Below are positions 8,673 to 17,374 of a DNA stretch of 64,000 bases, piece by piece; the first letter of the stretch is position 1; each line of letters starts with the position of its first letter. Position numbers and translations under genes: made by a program. The stretch comes from DUML01 sp050949905 (lineage in GTDB: Bacteria; Bacillota; Desulfitobacteriia; Desulfitobacteriales; Syntrophobotulaceae). The stretch covers positions 191,163-255,162 of the forward strand of contig JBMNGP010000034.1 of assembly GCA_050949905.1 (NCBI GenBank). The letters run 5' to 3'. The notes beneath the pieces were generated by a model. It did not search any database. It was given only the letters and a program-made list of their open reading frames with translations, and was not told the origin of the DNA.

Positions 8673-9860
8673 ATGCTTAACTCTAATTATATCCAAACTT
8701 TATTCGGAATCAAAGATGCAATTGTAACAAATGTAGAAAATGATGCTGATGAATCTCTTATTAATGTCTACTTAGAACTAAAAAGAGATATCCATGAATG
8801 CCCTAACTGCAAGGAACTGACAGATAGTATTCATGATTATAGAATTCAGAAGATTAAAGGTCCACCATTAGGAGAAAAATTTATTCTCTTCCATTACCGT
8901 AAACGACGGTATGTTTGCCCTACTTGTGGAAAACGTTTTTACGAAAATAATTCTTTTGTTCCAAGATATCACCGAATGACTTCAAGCCTGGTTTCGTATA
9001 TCTTGAGAGAGCTAAGAAGTACCAGCTCCAGGTTAAGTGTTGCTAATAAGTGTAACATTTCTGTTTATACAGTTTCCCGTGTTTTTAACTTCATTTCACC
9101 TGGCAAACCAAAACTCCCGGAGGTTATATCCATCGACGAATTCAAAGGCAACACCGAAACAGGCAAATACCAGTGTATTCTTACAGACCCTAAAAATCAC
9201 AAGGTTTTAGATATTCTTCCTGGCCGAGAAGCTCATCATCTTTCTACATACTTTTTCTCTTTTCCCAGAGAAGAACGCGCCAAGGTTAAAGTAATTGTTA
9301 TAGATATGTGGAAGCCTTATGCGGATATGGCTAAAACTTATTTCAAAAATGCTATTGTTGTTATTGATCGTTTTCATTATATCCGCCAGGTATTGTGGGC
9401 ATTTGACAAGATACGTCGTGAAGAGCAGCATAAGTTTTCCAGAGAGCGTAGGCGTTACTTTAAAAGGAGCAAAAAACTCCTCTGGGCAAGATTCTTTAAA
9501 TTAAGTGAAGAAAATAGGCAAGCCGTAGAAGTAATGCTTAATCTTTCCCCCAGGCTTAAAGAAGCCTTTCTCCTGAAAGAGAAATTTTTAGAGTTTGTTG
9601 ATGCCTCAGATTTTAATGAAGCCAAGAATAAGCTTCAGGAATGGTATCTATATGTTTCCGTTAGTAACCTACCCGAGTTCAATTATTGCTTTGAAACAAT
9701 TAGCCGTTGGCAAGATAGTATTCTTAATTCCTTTAAAGTGCCCTATACTAACGCCTACACAGAAGGAGTAAACAATAAGGTTAAAGTTCTTAAACGCAAT
9801 GCATTTGGGCTAAGAAATTTTAATAGGTTGAGATCCCGCATACTTTACATGATGTCCTGA
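8673..9860 (+). CDS. ISL3-family transposase
   Basis: 395 aa. N-terminal zinc-finger-like Cys pairs (CPNCKEL, CPTCGKRFYENN), HTH region, then the DDE catalytic domain with first Asp in SIDEFKG, second in VIVIDMWKPYADMAKTYF and IVVIDRFHYI, and Glu in NAYTEGVNNKVKVLKRNAFG. The length is normal for the family and the gene looks intact. The ATG has AGGAGG 7 nt upstream. A perfect 20-bp hairpin follows the stop codon closely. With matching inverted repeats and an intact target duplication, the element may still be mobile. Confidence 0.95.
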   Translation: MLNSNYIQTLFGIKDAIVTNVENDADESLINVYLELKRDIHECPNCKELTDSIHDYRIQKIKGPPLGEKFILFHYRKRRYVCPTCGKRFYENNSFVPRYHRMTSSLVSYILRELRSTSSRLSVANKCNISVYTVSRVFNFISPGKPKLPEVISIDEFKGNTETGKYQCILTDPKNHKVLDILPGREAHHLSTYFFSFPREERAKVKVIVIDMWKPYADMAKTYFKNAIVVIDRFHYIRQVLWAFDKIRREEQHKFSRERRRYFKRSKKLLWARFFKLSEENRQAVEVMLNLSPRLKEAFLLKEKFLEFVDASDFNEAKNKLQEWYLYVSVSNLPEFNYCFETISRWQDSILNSFKVPYTNAYTEGVNNKVKVLKRNAFGLRNFNRLRSRILYMMS

Positions 9861-9866
9861 GTTTGA

Positions 9867-9913
9867 GTAGGGTAGGATGGACTGAATCTACGCTTCAGTC
9901 CATCCTACCCTAC
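9867..9913 (+). repeat. Perfect 20-bp hairpin after ISL3 transposase
   Basis: GTAGGGTAGGATGGACTGAA at 9867-9886 pairs perfectly with 9894-9913 across a 7-nt loop, starting 6 bp after the transposase stop. There is no T tract, so it is not a standard terminator. It could stabilise the mRNA 3' end or block read-through from outside the element. Confidence 0.8.
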
Positions 9914-9969
9914 AGAGAAAGATACTAACACAACTTCTGCTTCCTGCATCATAGAAAACTTGACCAAAT

Positions 9970-10176
9970 ACGGAAATGAGCGTTAAGGGGTAGTAGCGTT
10001 AAGCGAACAAAAAAACGCAGCGTTAAAACATGCCAAGGTTAACTTGCAGATAGCCTAGGGGTTTTGGCATGTTAGCAAGTATTTTTGTTCGTAGCTACGT
10101 GACCGTGCGAATAGAGTATTTGGTCAAGTTCAATGGCAAAAGAAGACGCCTTCAAGGATGAAGACATCTTCTTCAA
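9970..10176. repeat. Nested palindromic insert inside the ISL3 3' region
   Basis: Three nested inverted pairs share one centre: CTTGACCAAATAC (9959-9971) with 10116-10128, CGAACAAAAA (10004-10013) with 10082-10091, and AACATGCCAA (10027-10036) with 10064-10073. A related ISL3 end at 56671-56742 runs straight from CTTGACCAA into TTTTGGTTTATTTACTCTCC without this block, so about 207 bp appear inserted here. No coding frame is evident. It could be a miniature element or a structured RNA. Confidence 0.6.
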
Positions 10177-10233
10177 TATTTGGTTTATTTACTCTCCGTT
10201 TTCTGACTTAACCCCAACAATTGACAGAGAGCC

Positions 10234-10268
10234 AAAAAAGAAGGCTCTGCAATAAAAGCGGAGCCTTC
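10234..10268 (-). terminator. hcp terminator, hit by the ISL3 element
   Basis: On the minus strand GAAGGCTC (10261-10268) pairs with GAGCCTTC (10240-10247), then a TTTTTT tract (10234-10239). The ISL3 element inserted in this T tract and duplicated it, so the terminator probably still works. Confidence 0.85.
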
Positions 10269-10336
10269 TAGCAAGGAAGAGAGGTCTATATAGATAAAGG
10301 GTGGAAGGAGGTGCGCAATTTTCGTTTTGTAGGGTT

Positions 10337-11980
10337 TTAGCCAATCATGGCGGCAAGATCATCTTGCACTGTGGAAATGCCCCCGATACCAAAGGTATCT
10401 ATCAGGATTTTTGCTACATTGGGCGAAAGGAAACCAGGAAGTGTCGGTCCCAGGTGAATATTCTTAACACCAAGGTGTAAGAGTGCGAGTAAGACTAAGA
10501 CTGCTTTTTGCTCATACCAGGCGATATTATAGACAATCGGCAGTTGATTGATATCTTCGAGGCCAAAGACTTCTTTTAATTTAAGTGCTATTACGGCCAG
10601 GCTGTAGGAGTCGTTGCATTGTCCGGCATCGAGCACTCTGGGAATGCCGCCGATGTCGCCCAGGTCGAGTTTATTATATTTGTATTTAGCACAACCGGCA
10701 GTTAAAATAACAGTATCCTTAGGCAGAGCGGCCGCGAATTCTGTATAATAATTCCTGCTCTTCATCCGGCCGTCGCAACCGGCCATAACCACAAATTTCT
10801 TAATAGCTCCGGCTTTTACAGCCTCTACTACTTTGTCGGCTAAGGCCAGAACCTGCTGGTGAGCAAAACCGCCGACAATACTGCCATTCTCCAGTTCAAT
10901 AGGAGGAGGGCATTTTTTAGCCATTTCGATTAGAGCTGAGAAGTCTTTTGCTTCGTTGCCGTCCCGGTCCGGGATATGCTTGACGCCTTCAAAACCTACT
11001 ATGCTGGTGGTCCAAAGCCTGTCCTTATAGCTGTCTTTCGGCGGTACGAGGCAGTTAGTGGTCATAAGAATCGGCCCGTTAAATTTCTCGAATTCTTCCG
11101 CTTGCTTCCACCAGGCATTGCCATAGTTGCCAACAAAGTGGGGATATTTTTTAAAAGCCGGATAATAATGGGCAGGGAGCATTTCACCGTGGGTATAGAC
11201 ATCAACACCGCTGCCTTCGGTTTGTTTCAGAAGTTCTTCCAGGTCTTTAAGATCATGACCGCTGATTAATATTCCAGGATTAGTGCCAACCCCGGTCTTT
11301 ACTGTGGTTAGTTCAGGTGTGCCATAGGTTTCCGTGTTGGCTTTATCCAGTAAGGCCAGGGTGCTAACACCCAGTTTTCCGGTTTCCAAAATCAAGCCGA
11401 CAAGGTCATCGGCAGTTAGAGAGTCATCAAGAGTGGCTGCCAGAGCCTTTTGAATGAAGTGAGTTATTTCCGGATCCTTATAGCCAAGAACAAAAGCATG
11501 ATGATAGTAAGCAGCCATCCCTTTGATCCCGTAAGTTAAGAGCTCTCTTAAGGAACGGATATCTTCATTCTCGGTAGCGAGAACACCGACTTGGGCTGCT
11601 TGAGCTGCGAATTCCTGATCAGTAGTTGCAGTCCAGGTCGCAGCTGCAGGAGCATCGGTTATTTCTACTCCGGCAAATTTGAGTTGGATTTGCAGAGCTT
11701 CCTTCAAGCGTAAGCCTTCCCGAATTTTGTTTAGTATTGCTGTTTTGTCGAAGTTAACGTTGGTTAAAGTAATAAACAAACTTTCTACGGGGAATATTTC
11801 GGCAAATTCGTTATGGATCCCCTTTTCTCTGGCTTTCACAGCGTAAAAAGAGACGCCTTTGGCCACATAAAGCAGCAAATCCTGAAAGTTTGCCACGTCA
11901 GCCGGCTTTCCGCAAACCCCTACCCGGGTGCAGCCTTTACCTCCAGCAGTTTCCTGACATTGATAACAGAACATAGACAT
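10337..11980 (-). CDS. hcp: Hydroxylamine reductase / hybrid-cluster protein
   Basis: 547 aa from ATG 11980 (AAAGGGGG 8 nt upstream); the longer frame to 12067 runs through the promoter and is not used. The N-terminus MSMFCYQCQETAGGKGC, with a further GVC, supplies the four Cys of the iron-sulfur cluster. Hybrid-cluster ligand regions include TTNCLVPP, MAGCDGRMKSR, TAGCAKYKYN and AGQCNDSYS. Family members reduce hydroxylamine in vitro and act on NO or S-nitrosylation stress in anaerobes. It is a single-gene unit: own promoter with palindromic operator at 12060-12075 and own terminator at 10234-10268. Confidence 0.96.
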   Translation of the reverse strand: MSMFCYQCQETAGGKGCTRVGVCGKPADVANFQDLLLYVAKGVSFYAVKAREKGIHNEFAEIFPVESLFITLTNVNFDKTAILNKIREGLRLKEALQIQLKFAGVEITDAPAAATWTATTDQEFAAQAAQVGVLATENEDIRSLRELLTYGIKGMAAYYHHAFVLGYKDPEITHFIQKALAATLDDSLTADDLVGLILETGKLGVSTLALLDKANTETYGTPELTTVKTGVGTNPGILISGHDLKDLEELLKQTEGSGVDVYTHGEMLPAHYYPAFKKYPHFVGNYGNAWWKQAEEFEKFNGPILMTTNCLVPPKDSYKDRLWTTSIVGFEGVKHIPDRDGNEAKDFSALIEMAKKCPPPIELENGSIVGGFAHQQVLALADKVVEAVKAGAIKKFVVMAGCDGRMKSRNYYTEFAAALPKDTVILTAGCAKYKYNKLDLGDIGGIPRVLDAGQCNDSYSLAVIALKLKEVFGLEDINQLPIVYNIAWYEQKAVLVLLALLHLGVKNIHLGPTLPGFLSPNVAKILIDTFGIGGISTVQDDLAAMIG

Positions 11981-12025
11981 ATTATTTTCCCCCTTTAAAT
12001 CACTAACCAAATTTTTTATGTTTCT

Positions 12026-12075
12026 TGATTTAATTCTACACGGAAGGGGTACTTTCGGCGGTAACATATGTTACC
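12026..12075 (-). promoter_or_regulatory. hcp promoter with CRP/FNR-type palindrome at -41.5
   Basis: A perfect 16-bp palindrome GGTAACATATGTTACC lies at 12060-12075. Reading toward hcp, 21 bp follow and then TAGAAT (12038-12033) as a -10 box. With the first T at -12 the palindrome centre falls at -41.5, the classic position of class II CRP/FNR activators, and no -35 box is seen. The half-site form GTAAC-N4-GTTAC resembles what I remember for HcpR in clostridia; no hcpR gene is in the window. Confidence 0.75.
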
Positions 12076-12367
12076 AATTTAATATAAGGAGGATCTTTGT
12101 TAAGGTTGTTTAAGGCCAAAGAATAATGCAACCAGTTATTTTAATTTAAGCAATATGGCTTTAACGATTTAAAGTAATAATATAAAGTAAAAAAATTGCT
12201 ATTGGTTCTTTTTTACTGTTAAGTTAAACAAAAAAATGTTCAAAAAGGCAACAAGGAAAACAGCTTTTTATAACGAATTAATAAATAAGAAAAGATTTTC
12301 TTTCATGTTATTAAATGTTTAGACTAAACATAAGCATATTAAGCTTTAAAAAAAGAAGGAATAATTC

Positions 12368-13495
12368 TTGGAAAGGGATAGAAGAAGCAAGAATAATGAC
12401 TTTTGGTTGAGAGTCCTTTTAGGTAATGGCGCCTTTATTATTGTCTTTCTGGCCATGACCTTATTTCTTGATGCCAAAGTAAGATGGTTTATAATTTTCC
12501 CTTTGATTTTAGCGGCATTTTATATCCTTATCAGAGTGAACCAGAGGCTTCGTCTGGAAATTGAAGAGCGGATGCAGGCCGAAAAAGCTTTAAGTTACAG
12601 TGAAAAACTTTTCAGGGGTATTTTTAATAATGCCTCAGCCGGTATCTCTCTTTTGGATAGAGAAGGACGGTATCGCCATTGTAATTTGACTCTCTGCCGG
12701 ATGTTAGGGTACACCGAAGAAGAACTTCAAGCCAAAAGCTACCGTGATATTACTTTTGCGGACGATTTGGAAAAAAGTAAGCTGTATTGGCAGGATGTCT
12801 GGGCGGGGCGAAAATCTACAGTCAGCTTTGAAAAAAGATTTATTTGTAAGAATGGAGATATTCTTTGGACCGAAGCAAATTTGTCTGCCATTCGGGGAGA
12901 CGGGGCTAAGATTACGGATGCCATTGTGGTCATAATTGATATTACAGTGCGCAAACGAATGGAAGAAGAACTTAGGCAGCAGGCTACCACTGATTTCCTG
13001 ACCGGTGCGGATAATAGGCGAGCTTTTATGCAAAAAACTAAGGAAGAGTTCGCTAGGGCTAAGAGGTATAAGAGAAAACTAGCCTTATTATTAATAGATA
13101 TAGATAAATTTAAAGAAGTAAACGATGCTTATGGCCATCTAGTAGGCGATCGCATTCTTAGGGGAGTAGTTAAAGCCAGCAGCTCTGCCTTACGCCAAAC
13201 GGATATTCTAGCTAGGATTGGTGGAGAAGAGTTTGCTGTGATTCTTTTAGAATCAGATCTGGTAAAAGCCCAAGCTGTAGCTTTAAGAATTCAGCAGAAA
13301 GTCAGAGAAGTTATTGTCGTAGCAGGAGACTCGGAAGTTCAGGTCACGGTGAGTATTGGGGTTGCTATCATCAGGGATGAAGACCTTAGTTTGGAAGATA
13401 TTTTTAAAAGAGCAGATAATGCTCTTTACTTAGCTAAGAATTCAGGACGCAATCGAATTGTTACGGAACAAGAAATTACTCCCCAAAGCGAATAA
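12368..13495 (+). CDS. Membrane PAS-GGDEF diguanylate cyclase
   Basis: 375 aa from TTG 12368 (AAGGA 7 nt upstream). Two TM helices (~17-33 and ~38-57) are followed by a PAS domain (~75-195: FRGIFNNASAGISLLDREGR, LGYTEEELQAKSYRDIT, FICKNGDILWTEANL) and a GGDEF domain (~205-365). The active-site motif is GGEEF, and RQTD (an RxxD inhibitory I-site) lies five residues before it, so it should make cyclic di-GMP and be feedback inhibited. The 290 bp upstream back to the hcp operator are AT-rich; the only open frame there is a 9-codon one at TTG after AAGGAGG, which I do not call a gene. Confidence 0.93.
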   Translation: MERDRRSKNNDFWLRVLLGNGAFIIVFLAMTLFLDAKVRWFIIFPLILAAFYILIRVNQRLRLEIEERMQAEKALSYSEKLFRGIFNNASAGISLLDREGRYRHCNLTLCRMLGYTEEELQAKSYRDITFADDLEKSKLYWQDVWAGRKSTVSFEKRFICKNGDILWTEANLSAIRGDGAKITDAIVVIIDITVRKRMEEELRQQATTDFLTGADNRRAFMQKTKEEFARAKRYKRKLALLLIDIDKFKEVNDAYGHLVGDRILRGVVKASSSALRQTDILARIGGEEFAVILLESDLVKAQAVALRIQQKVREVIVVAGDSEVQVTVSIGVAIIRDEDLSLEDIFKRADNALYLAKNSGRNRIVTEQEITPQSE

Positions 13496-13711
13496 TATGA
13501 AGAGGTCCCAGCACAACGTTACTCATCTTGATGTACCGTCTCGCTTTTTCCAGGAAGGATTAACAAGAGAGAAGATCCCCCTGGATACTTTTATTGGGCT
13601 TATTAGAGGCTTGAGATTGAATAATATCTGGCAAAACTTAGTAAAATAAGATATTAGCAAGCAGTATATTCCTTGAGCCGCCAAGAAAAAAGATACAGGA
13701 AGTGATACAAA

Positions 13712-15328
13712 GTGGATCAGAATTGGGAAAGGTTTTGCCGGTACCTTTTTTCTGATGAAGATCTCGGGTTGCAGCTTGATATCAGTAAAGTAAGTTTCCC
13801 GGATGATTATCTGACAGCGATGCAGCCACAGCTCAAGGCTGTTTATTCCGGGATCAGAGATTTGGAGAATGGAGCTATCGCTAACCCAGATGAAAAGCGG
13901 ATGGTAGGACATTATTGGCTGCGCAATCCCAAACTTGCTCCTTCCTCAAATATCAGGGAAGAGATAGAATCTACCTGGAAGTCAATTAAAGAGTTTACGC
14001 AACAAATACATAACGGACTCCTCACCGGAGAAAAGGGCCGCCGTTTTCAGAATGTTCTAGTTATCGGGATCGGCGGCTCAAGCCTGGGACCGCGTTTTGT
14101 AGCCGATGCCTTAGGACACTGCGGGGATAAAATTAAACTGTATTTTTTAGATAATACGGATCCCGATGGCCTGGATCGTGTTCTTGAGCCTCTGCAACAG
14201 GATTTGGATAGCACTTTAACGCTGGTAATATCTAAAAGCGGCGGTACAATTGAGACTAGAAACGGTATGGAAGAAGTACGGCGCTTTTATAGCATTAATG
14301 GGCTGGATTTCACTAAACATGCCGTTAGTATTACGCAGGCGGGAAGCAAGTTAGCCTTGCTTAGCTCCGAAGAAAACTGGCTTAAAGCTTTCCCTATGTG
14401 GGATTGGGTAGGGGGAAGAACCTCGGTGCTTTCCGCTGTAGGCCTTTTACCCTTAGCGCTGCAGGGCTTAGATATCGACCTTTTGCTGGAAGGCGCCAAA
14501 AAATGCGACGAGCTAACCCGCAGGGAGGAGACAAAAGACAATCCGGCAGCCCTCTTAGCCTTAATGTGGTATAAACTCACCGCCGGCCGCGGTGGCAAGC
14601 AGATGGTCATCCTGCCCTACAAGGATCGGTTGGAACTCTTTCCGAAGTATCTCCAACAGCTTATTATGGAATCTCTTGGCAAAGAAAAGGATCTTAATGG
14701 GAAAGTTGTTCAGCAAGGAATTACGGTTTTGGGAAACAAGGGCTCAACTGACCAGCACTCTTATCTGCAGCAGCTGCTGGAGGGGCCCGCTAATTTCTTT
14801 GTTACTTTCATTGAGGTCTTAAAAGACAGAGAGGGAGAATCACCTTTGATTGCCGAAGAGAGTACGAGCGGCGATTATCTGCAGGCCTTTTACCTGGGAA
14901 CACGGAAGGCTCTCGCCCAAAAGGGCAGAGAGTCTATTACCATTACTATTAATGAGTTAACGGAGTTTTCGCTCGGCGTTCTAATTGCCCTGTACGAAAG
15001 GGCAGTAAGCATCTATGCTTTATTAGTGAATATCAATGCCTATCATCAGCCGGCTGTGGAGCTGGGTAAAAAAGGTGCGGGAGAGGTTATTGCTTTGAAG
15101 AATCAGGCTGTCAGCTTTTTGCGTTCTCATCCCGGCCAAGCGTATACCTTAGAAGGTTTAGCCGCTGAACTAGAAAAGATTCATAAGCAAAAAGTAGATC
15201 TAGAGACTTTGTTTAAGATCTTGCAGCATGCCGCTTATAATCCGGATCAAGGAATTGTGTCCGGCAGCAAGCAAGGGCTCGCTAAACCAAATTGTAGTTA
15301 TATTTATAGAGCTAAGGTTAAAAAATAG
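13712..15328 (+). CDS. pgi: Glucose-6-phosphate isomerase
   Basis: 538 aa from GTG 13712 (AGGAAGTGA upstream). Signature pieces: IGIGGSSLGPRFVADALG, FLDNTDPDGLDRVL, LVISKSGGTIETRNGMEEVR and GKEKDLNGKVVQQG. This is the longer form common in some Clostridia and cyanobacteria-like lineages rather than the ~450-aa Bacillus form. It converts glucose-6-phosphate and fructose-6-phosphate in glycolysis or gluconeogenesis. It is paired with the phosphohexomutase gene 81 bp downstream, together linking glucose-1-phosphate with central metabolism. Confidence 0.95.
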   Translation: MDQNWERFCRYLFSDEDLGLQLDISKVSFPDDYLTAMQPQLKAVYSGIRDLENGAIANPDEKRMVGHYWLRNPKLAPSSNIREEIESTWKSIKEFTQQIHNGLLTGEKGRRFQNVLVIGIGGSSLGPRFVADALGHCGDKIKLYFLDNTDPDGLDRVLEPLQQDLDSTLTLVISKSGGTIETRNGMEEVRRFYSINGLDFTKHAVSITQAGSKLALLSSEENWLKAFPMWDWVGGRTSVLSAVGLLPLALQGLDIDLLLEGAKKCDELTRREETKDNPAALLALMWYKLTAGRGGKQMVILPYKDRLELFPKYLQQLIMESLGKEKDLNGKVVQQGITVLGNKGSTDQHSYLQQLLEGPANFFVTFIEVLKDREGESPLIAEESTSGDYLQAFYLGTRKALAQKGRESITITINELTEFSLGVLIALYERAVSIYALLVNINAYHQPAVELGKKGAGEVIALKNQAVSFLRSHPGQAYTLEGLAAELEKIHKQKVDLETLFKILQHAAYNPDQGIVSGSKQGLAKPNCSYIYRAKVKK

Positions 15329-15409
15329 TAAGCCAAGCCCGGCTCTTTTCGTTTTCCGGAATAGCAGGGTAGCTTCAGGATAGAATTGATCCCCGAAGGA
15401 GATGATCTT

Positions 15410-17158
15410 TTGCTTAAGAAAAAAACGGCGCAAGAAAAATTTAAAGGCTGGATCGAAGATGAGTACTTTGATTGGGAAACAAGGCAGGAACTTTTAGGTA
15501 TCACCGATCCTTTGGAGATAGAAGACCGCTTCTATACGGACTTGGAGTTTGGAACCGGTGGCATGAGAGGTATCTTAGGGGCCGGTACTAACAGGATGAA
15601 TAAATATGTTATCCGCAGGTTAACTCAAGGGCTAGCCGATACCATTAACGAACAGGGAGAAGATGCTCGTAAAAAGGGAGTTGTGATTGCCTACGATTCC
15701 CGCCGATATTCGCAGGAGTTTGCTTGGGAGACCGCTTTGGTGCTCATTGCTAATGGGATTAAAGCCTATTTATTTGAGGATTTAAGGCCAACACCGGAAC
15801 TTTCTTTTGCCGTCAGATTTCTCAAGGCCCAGGCAGGGGTCAATATCACTGCCAGTCATAATCCGAAAGATTATAACGGCTATAAAGTGTACTGGGAAGA
15901 CGGTGGGCAAATTCCGCCTCAGCAGGCCGAAAAGATTATCGCGCAAATTGACTTAAGGCCAAGCTGGGTTGTGCCAACTCTTAGCCGGCAGGAAGCCTTA
16001 GAAAGCGGTCTGCTTTCAATTGTCGGCGAGGAGATCGATAAAGCCTACTACGAACAAATTAAAAAGCAGTTGCTCTTGCCGGAATTAACCAAAACAAAGG
16101 GTAAGAATCTCAAGATCGTTTTTACTCCCCTGCATGGAACCGGGGGAGGCCCTGTCCGCAGAACTCTGCAAGAAAGCGGTTTTACCTCCCTGGTTACCGT
16201 GCCGGAACAAGAAAAGCCTGATCCGGAATTCTCCACCGTAAAATCCCCTAATCCGGAAGATCCCGCTGCTTTTGCCCTGGCACTTAAAATCGGCAAACTA
16301 GAGAAGGCGGACATTATCCTGGCAACCGACCCCGATGCCGATAGGCTGGGGCTTTATGCCCAAGACCAGAACGGCGTGTTTCAGAGGTTTACGGGCAACC
16401 AAATTGGTGTTCTCCTGGCTTACTACCTGTTATCTCAGAAAAAGAAGCTGGGGGAGCTTCCTGCCGATGCCGTGCTGGTTAAAACCGTGGCTTCCACCGA
16501 TTTAGGTGAAAAAATAGCCGAAGGCTTTGGTGTCAAAACAATCAATGTTTTGGTGGGCTTTAAATACATAGGAGAGCAAATTAAGGATATGGAAGAGAAG
16601 GGGTGGGGAACCTTTCTCTTTGGCTTTGAAGAGAGCCATGGTTATTTGGCAGGTACTTATGCCCGGGATAAAGATGCAGTCTTAGCCGCGGCTCTTCTCT
16701 CGGAGGCCGCCTTATATTACCTGGCAGAAGAAAAAAAGACCCTGCCGGAAGTCCTGACAGAAATATTTCAAGAATATGGTTATTATCAGGATGAACAGGT
16801 GGCCATTACGCTTCAGGGGAAAGAAGGCAAAGAAAAGATTGCAGCTGTAATGGATCTTCTCAGAAAGGAAAAACGAAGCAGTATCGCCGGCCTGCCGCTT
16901 GCGAAAATAGAAGACTTCCAGGCGGGGCAGCGACTTTTTGTGAGGAGCGGCAAAGCAGAAGCTATTAATTTGCCCAGGGAGAATGTCATGAAATTTTCTT
17001 TTCAGGGCGGAGGCTTTGTCATGGCCAGGCCTTCAGGGACCGAGCCCAAGATAAGGTTTTATTTTTGTATCCATGGCAATTCCGCGGAGCAATTAGCAAC
17101 AACTATGGAACAAATTAAGAAAGAATTCTTTAAGGGAATCCGTAATTTGCTGCAATAA
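15410..17158 (+). CDS. Phospho-sugar mutase (phosphoglucomutase/phosphomannomutase family)
   Basis: 582 aa if started at TTG 15410, which is 8 nt after AAGGAG; the longest frame begins at TTG 15386. The alpha-D-phosphohexomutase domains are all present: phosphoserine loop NITASHNPKDYNGYK, metal loop ATDPDADRLG, sugar loop GFEESHGYL and phosphate loop RPSGTEPKIRFYF. Length and motif spacing fit the PgcA type, which interconverts glucose-1-phosphate and glucose-6-phosphate. It follows pgi in the same direction and is closed by a terminator at 17196. Confidence 0.93.
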   Translation: MLKKKTAQEKFKGWIEDEYFDWETRQELLGITDPLEIEDRFYTDLEFGTGGMRGILGAGTNRMNKYVIRRLTQGLADTINEQGEDARKKGVVIAYDSRRYSQEFAWETALVLIANGIKAYLFEDLRPTPELSFAVRFLKAQAGVNITASHNPKDYNGYKVYWEDGGQIPPQQAEKIIAQIDLRPSWVVPTLSRQEALESGLLSIVGEEIDKAYYEQIKKQLLLPELTKTKGKNLKIVFTPLHGTGGGPVRRTLQESGFTSLVTVPEQEKPDPEFSTVKSPNPEDPAAFALALKIGKLEKADIILATDPDADRLGLYAQDQNGVFQRFTGNQIGVLLAYYLLSQKKKLGELPADAVLVKTVASTDLGEKIAEGFGVKTINVLVGFKYIGEQIKDMEEKGWGTFLFGFEESHGYLAGTYARDKDAVLAAALLSEAALYYLAEEKKTLPEVLTEIFQEYGYYQDEQVAITLQGKEGKEKIAAVMDLLRKEKRSSIAGLPLAKIEDFQAGQRLFVRSGKAEAINLPRENVMKFSFQGGGFVMARPSGTEPKIRFYFCIHGNSAEQLATTMEQIKKEFFKGIRNLLQ

Positions 17159-17195
17159 TTATACAAGGCAATATCAGGCTGTTAGCATTCAAAAT

Positions 17196-17236
17196 AAGGC
17201 TGTTGCCGTCCAAGCCAGGTAGGCAACAGCCTTTTC
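17196..17236 (+). terminator. Terminator after pgi-phosphohexomutase
   Basis: AAGGCTGTTGCC (17196-17207) pairs perfectly with GGCAACAGCCTT (17222-17233), followed by TTTTC. It lies 38 bp after the mutase stop. Confidence 0.85.
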
Positions 17237-17374
17237 ATAGCACTCTGGCAGATAGAATTTAGACTGCAAGAAAGAAGTTCCAGTATTTATAGCATCTCGA
17301 TGTTTGTCATTTGGAGTTCGGCGAAGAAAAAAGCTATAAAAGATTTTTTATGGGAAGAAAGCTAGAATAGATAT

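Larger units (their letters stand above)
8568..10233 (+). mobile_element. ISL3-family insertion sequence with passenger palindrome
   Basis: Terminal inverted repeats of 23 bp (8568-8590 and 10211-10233; 17 of 23 match; right end reads GGCTCTCTGTCA inward, typical of ISL3). A second, subterminal inverted repeat GAGTAAATAAACC lies at 8630-8642 and 10182-10194. The element is flanked by a perfect 8-bp target duplication AAAAAAGA (8560-8567 and 10234-10241), the size expected for ISL3. Length is 1666 bp, about 200 bp more than usual because of the insert at ~9970-10176. The target site is the T tract of the hcp terminator. Confidence 0.93.

Noticed and set aside
12000..12067. Longer hcp start at 12067
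   Set aside because: It would place the protein start inside the palindromic operator and promoter; the conserved N-terminus begins at 11980 with a good ribosome site.
13497..13649. 50-codon frame between the GGDEF gene and pgi
   Set aside because: It has an ATG but no ribosome binding site and no familiar pattern; left uncalled.
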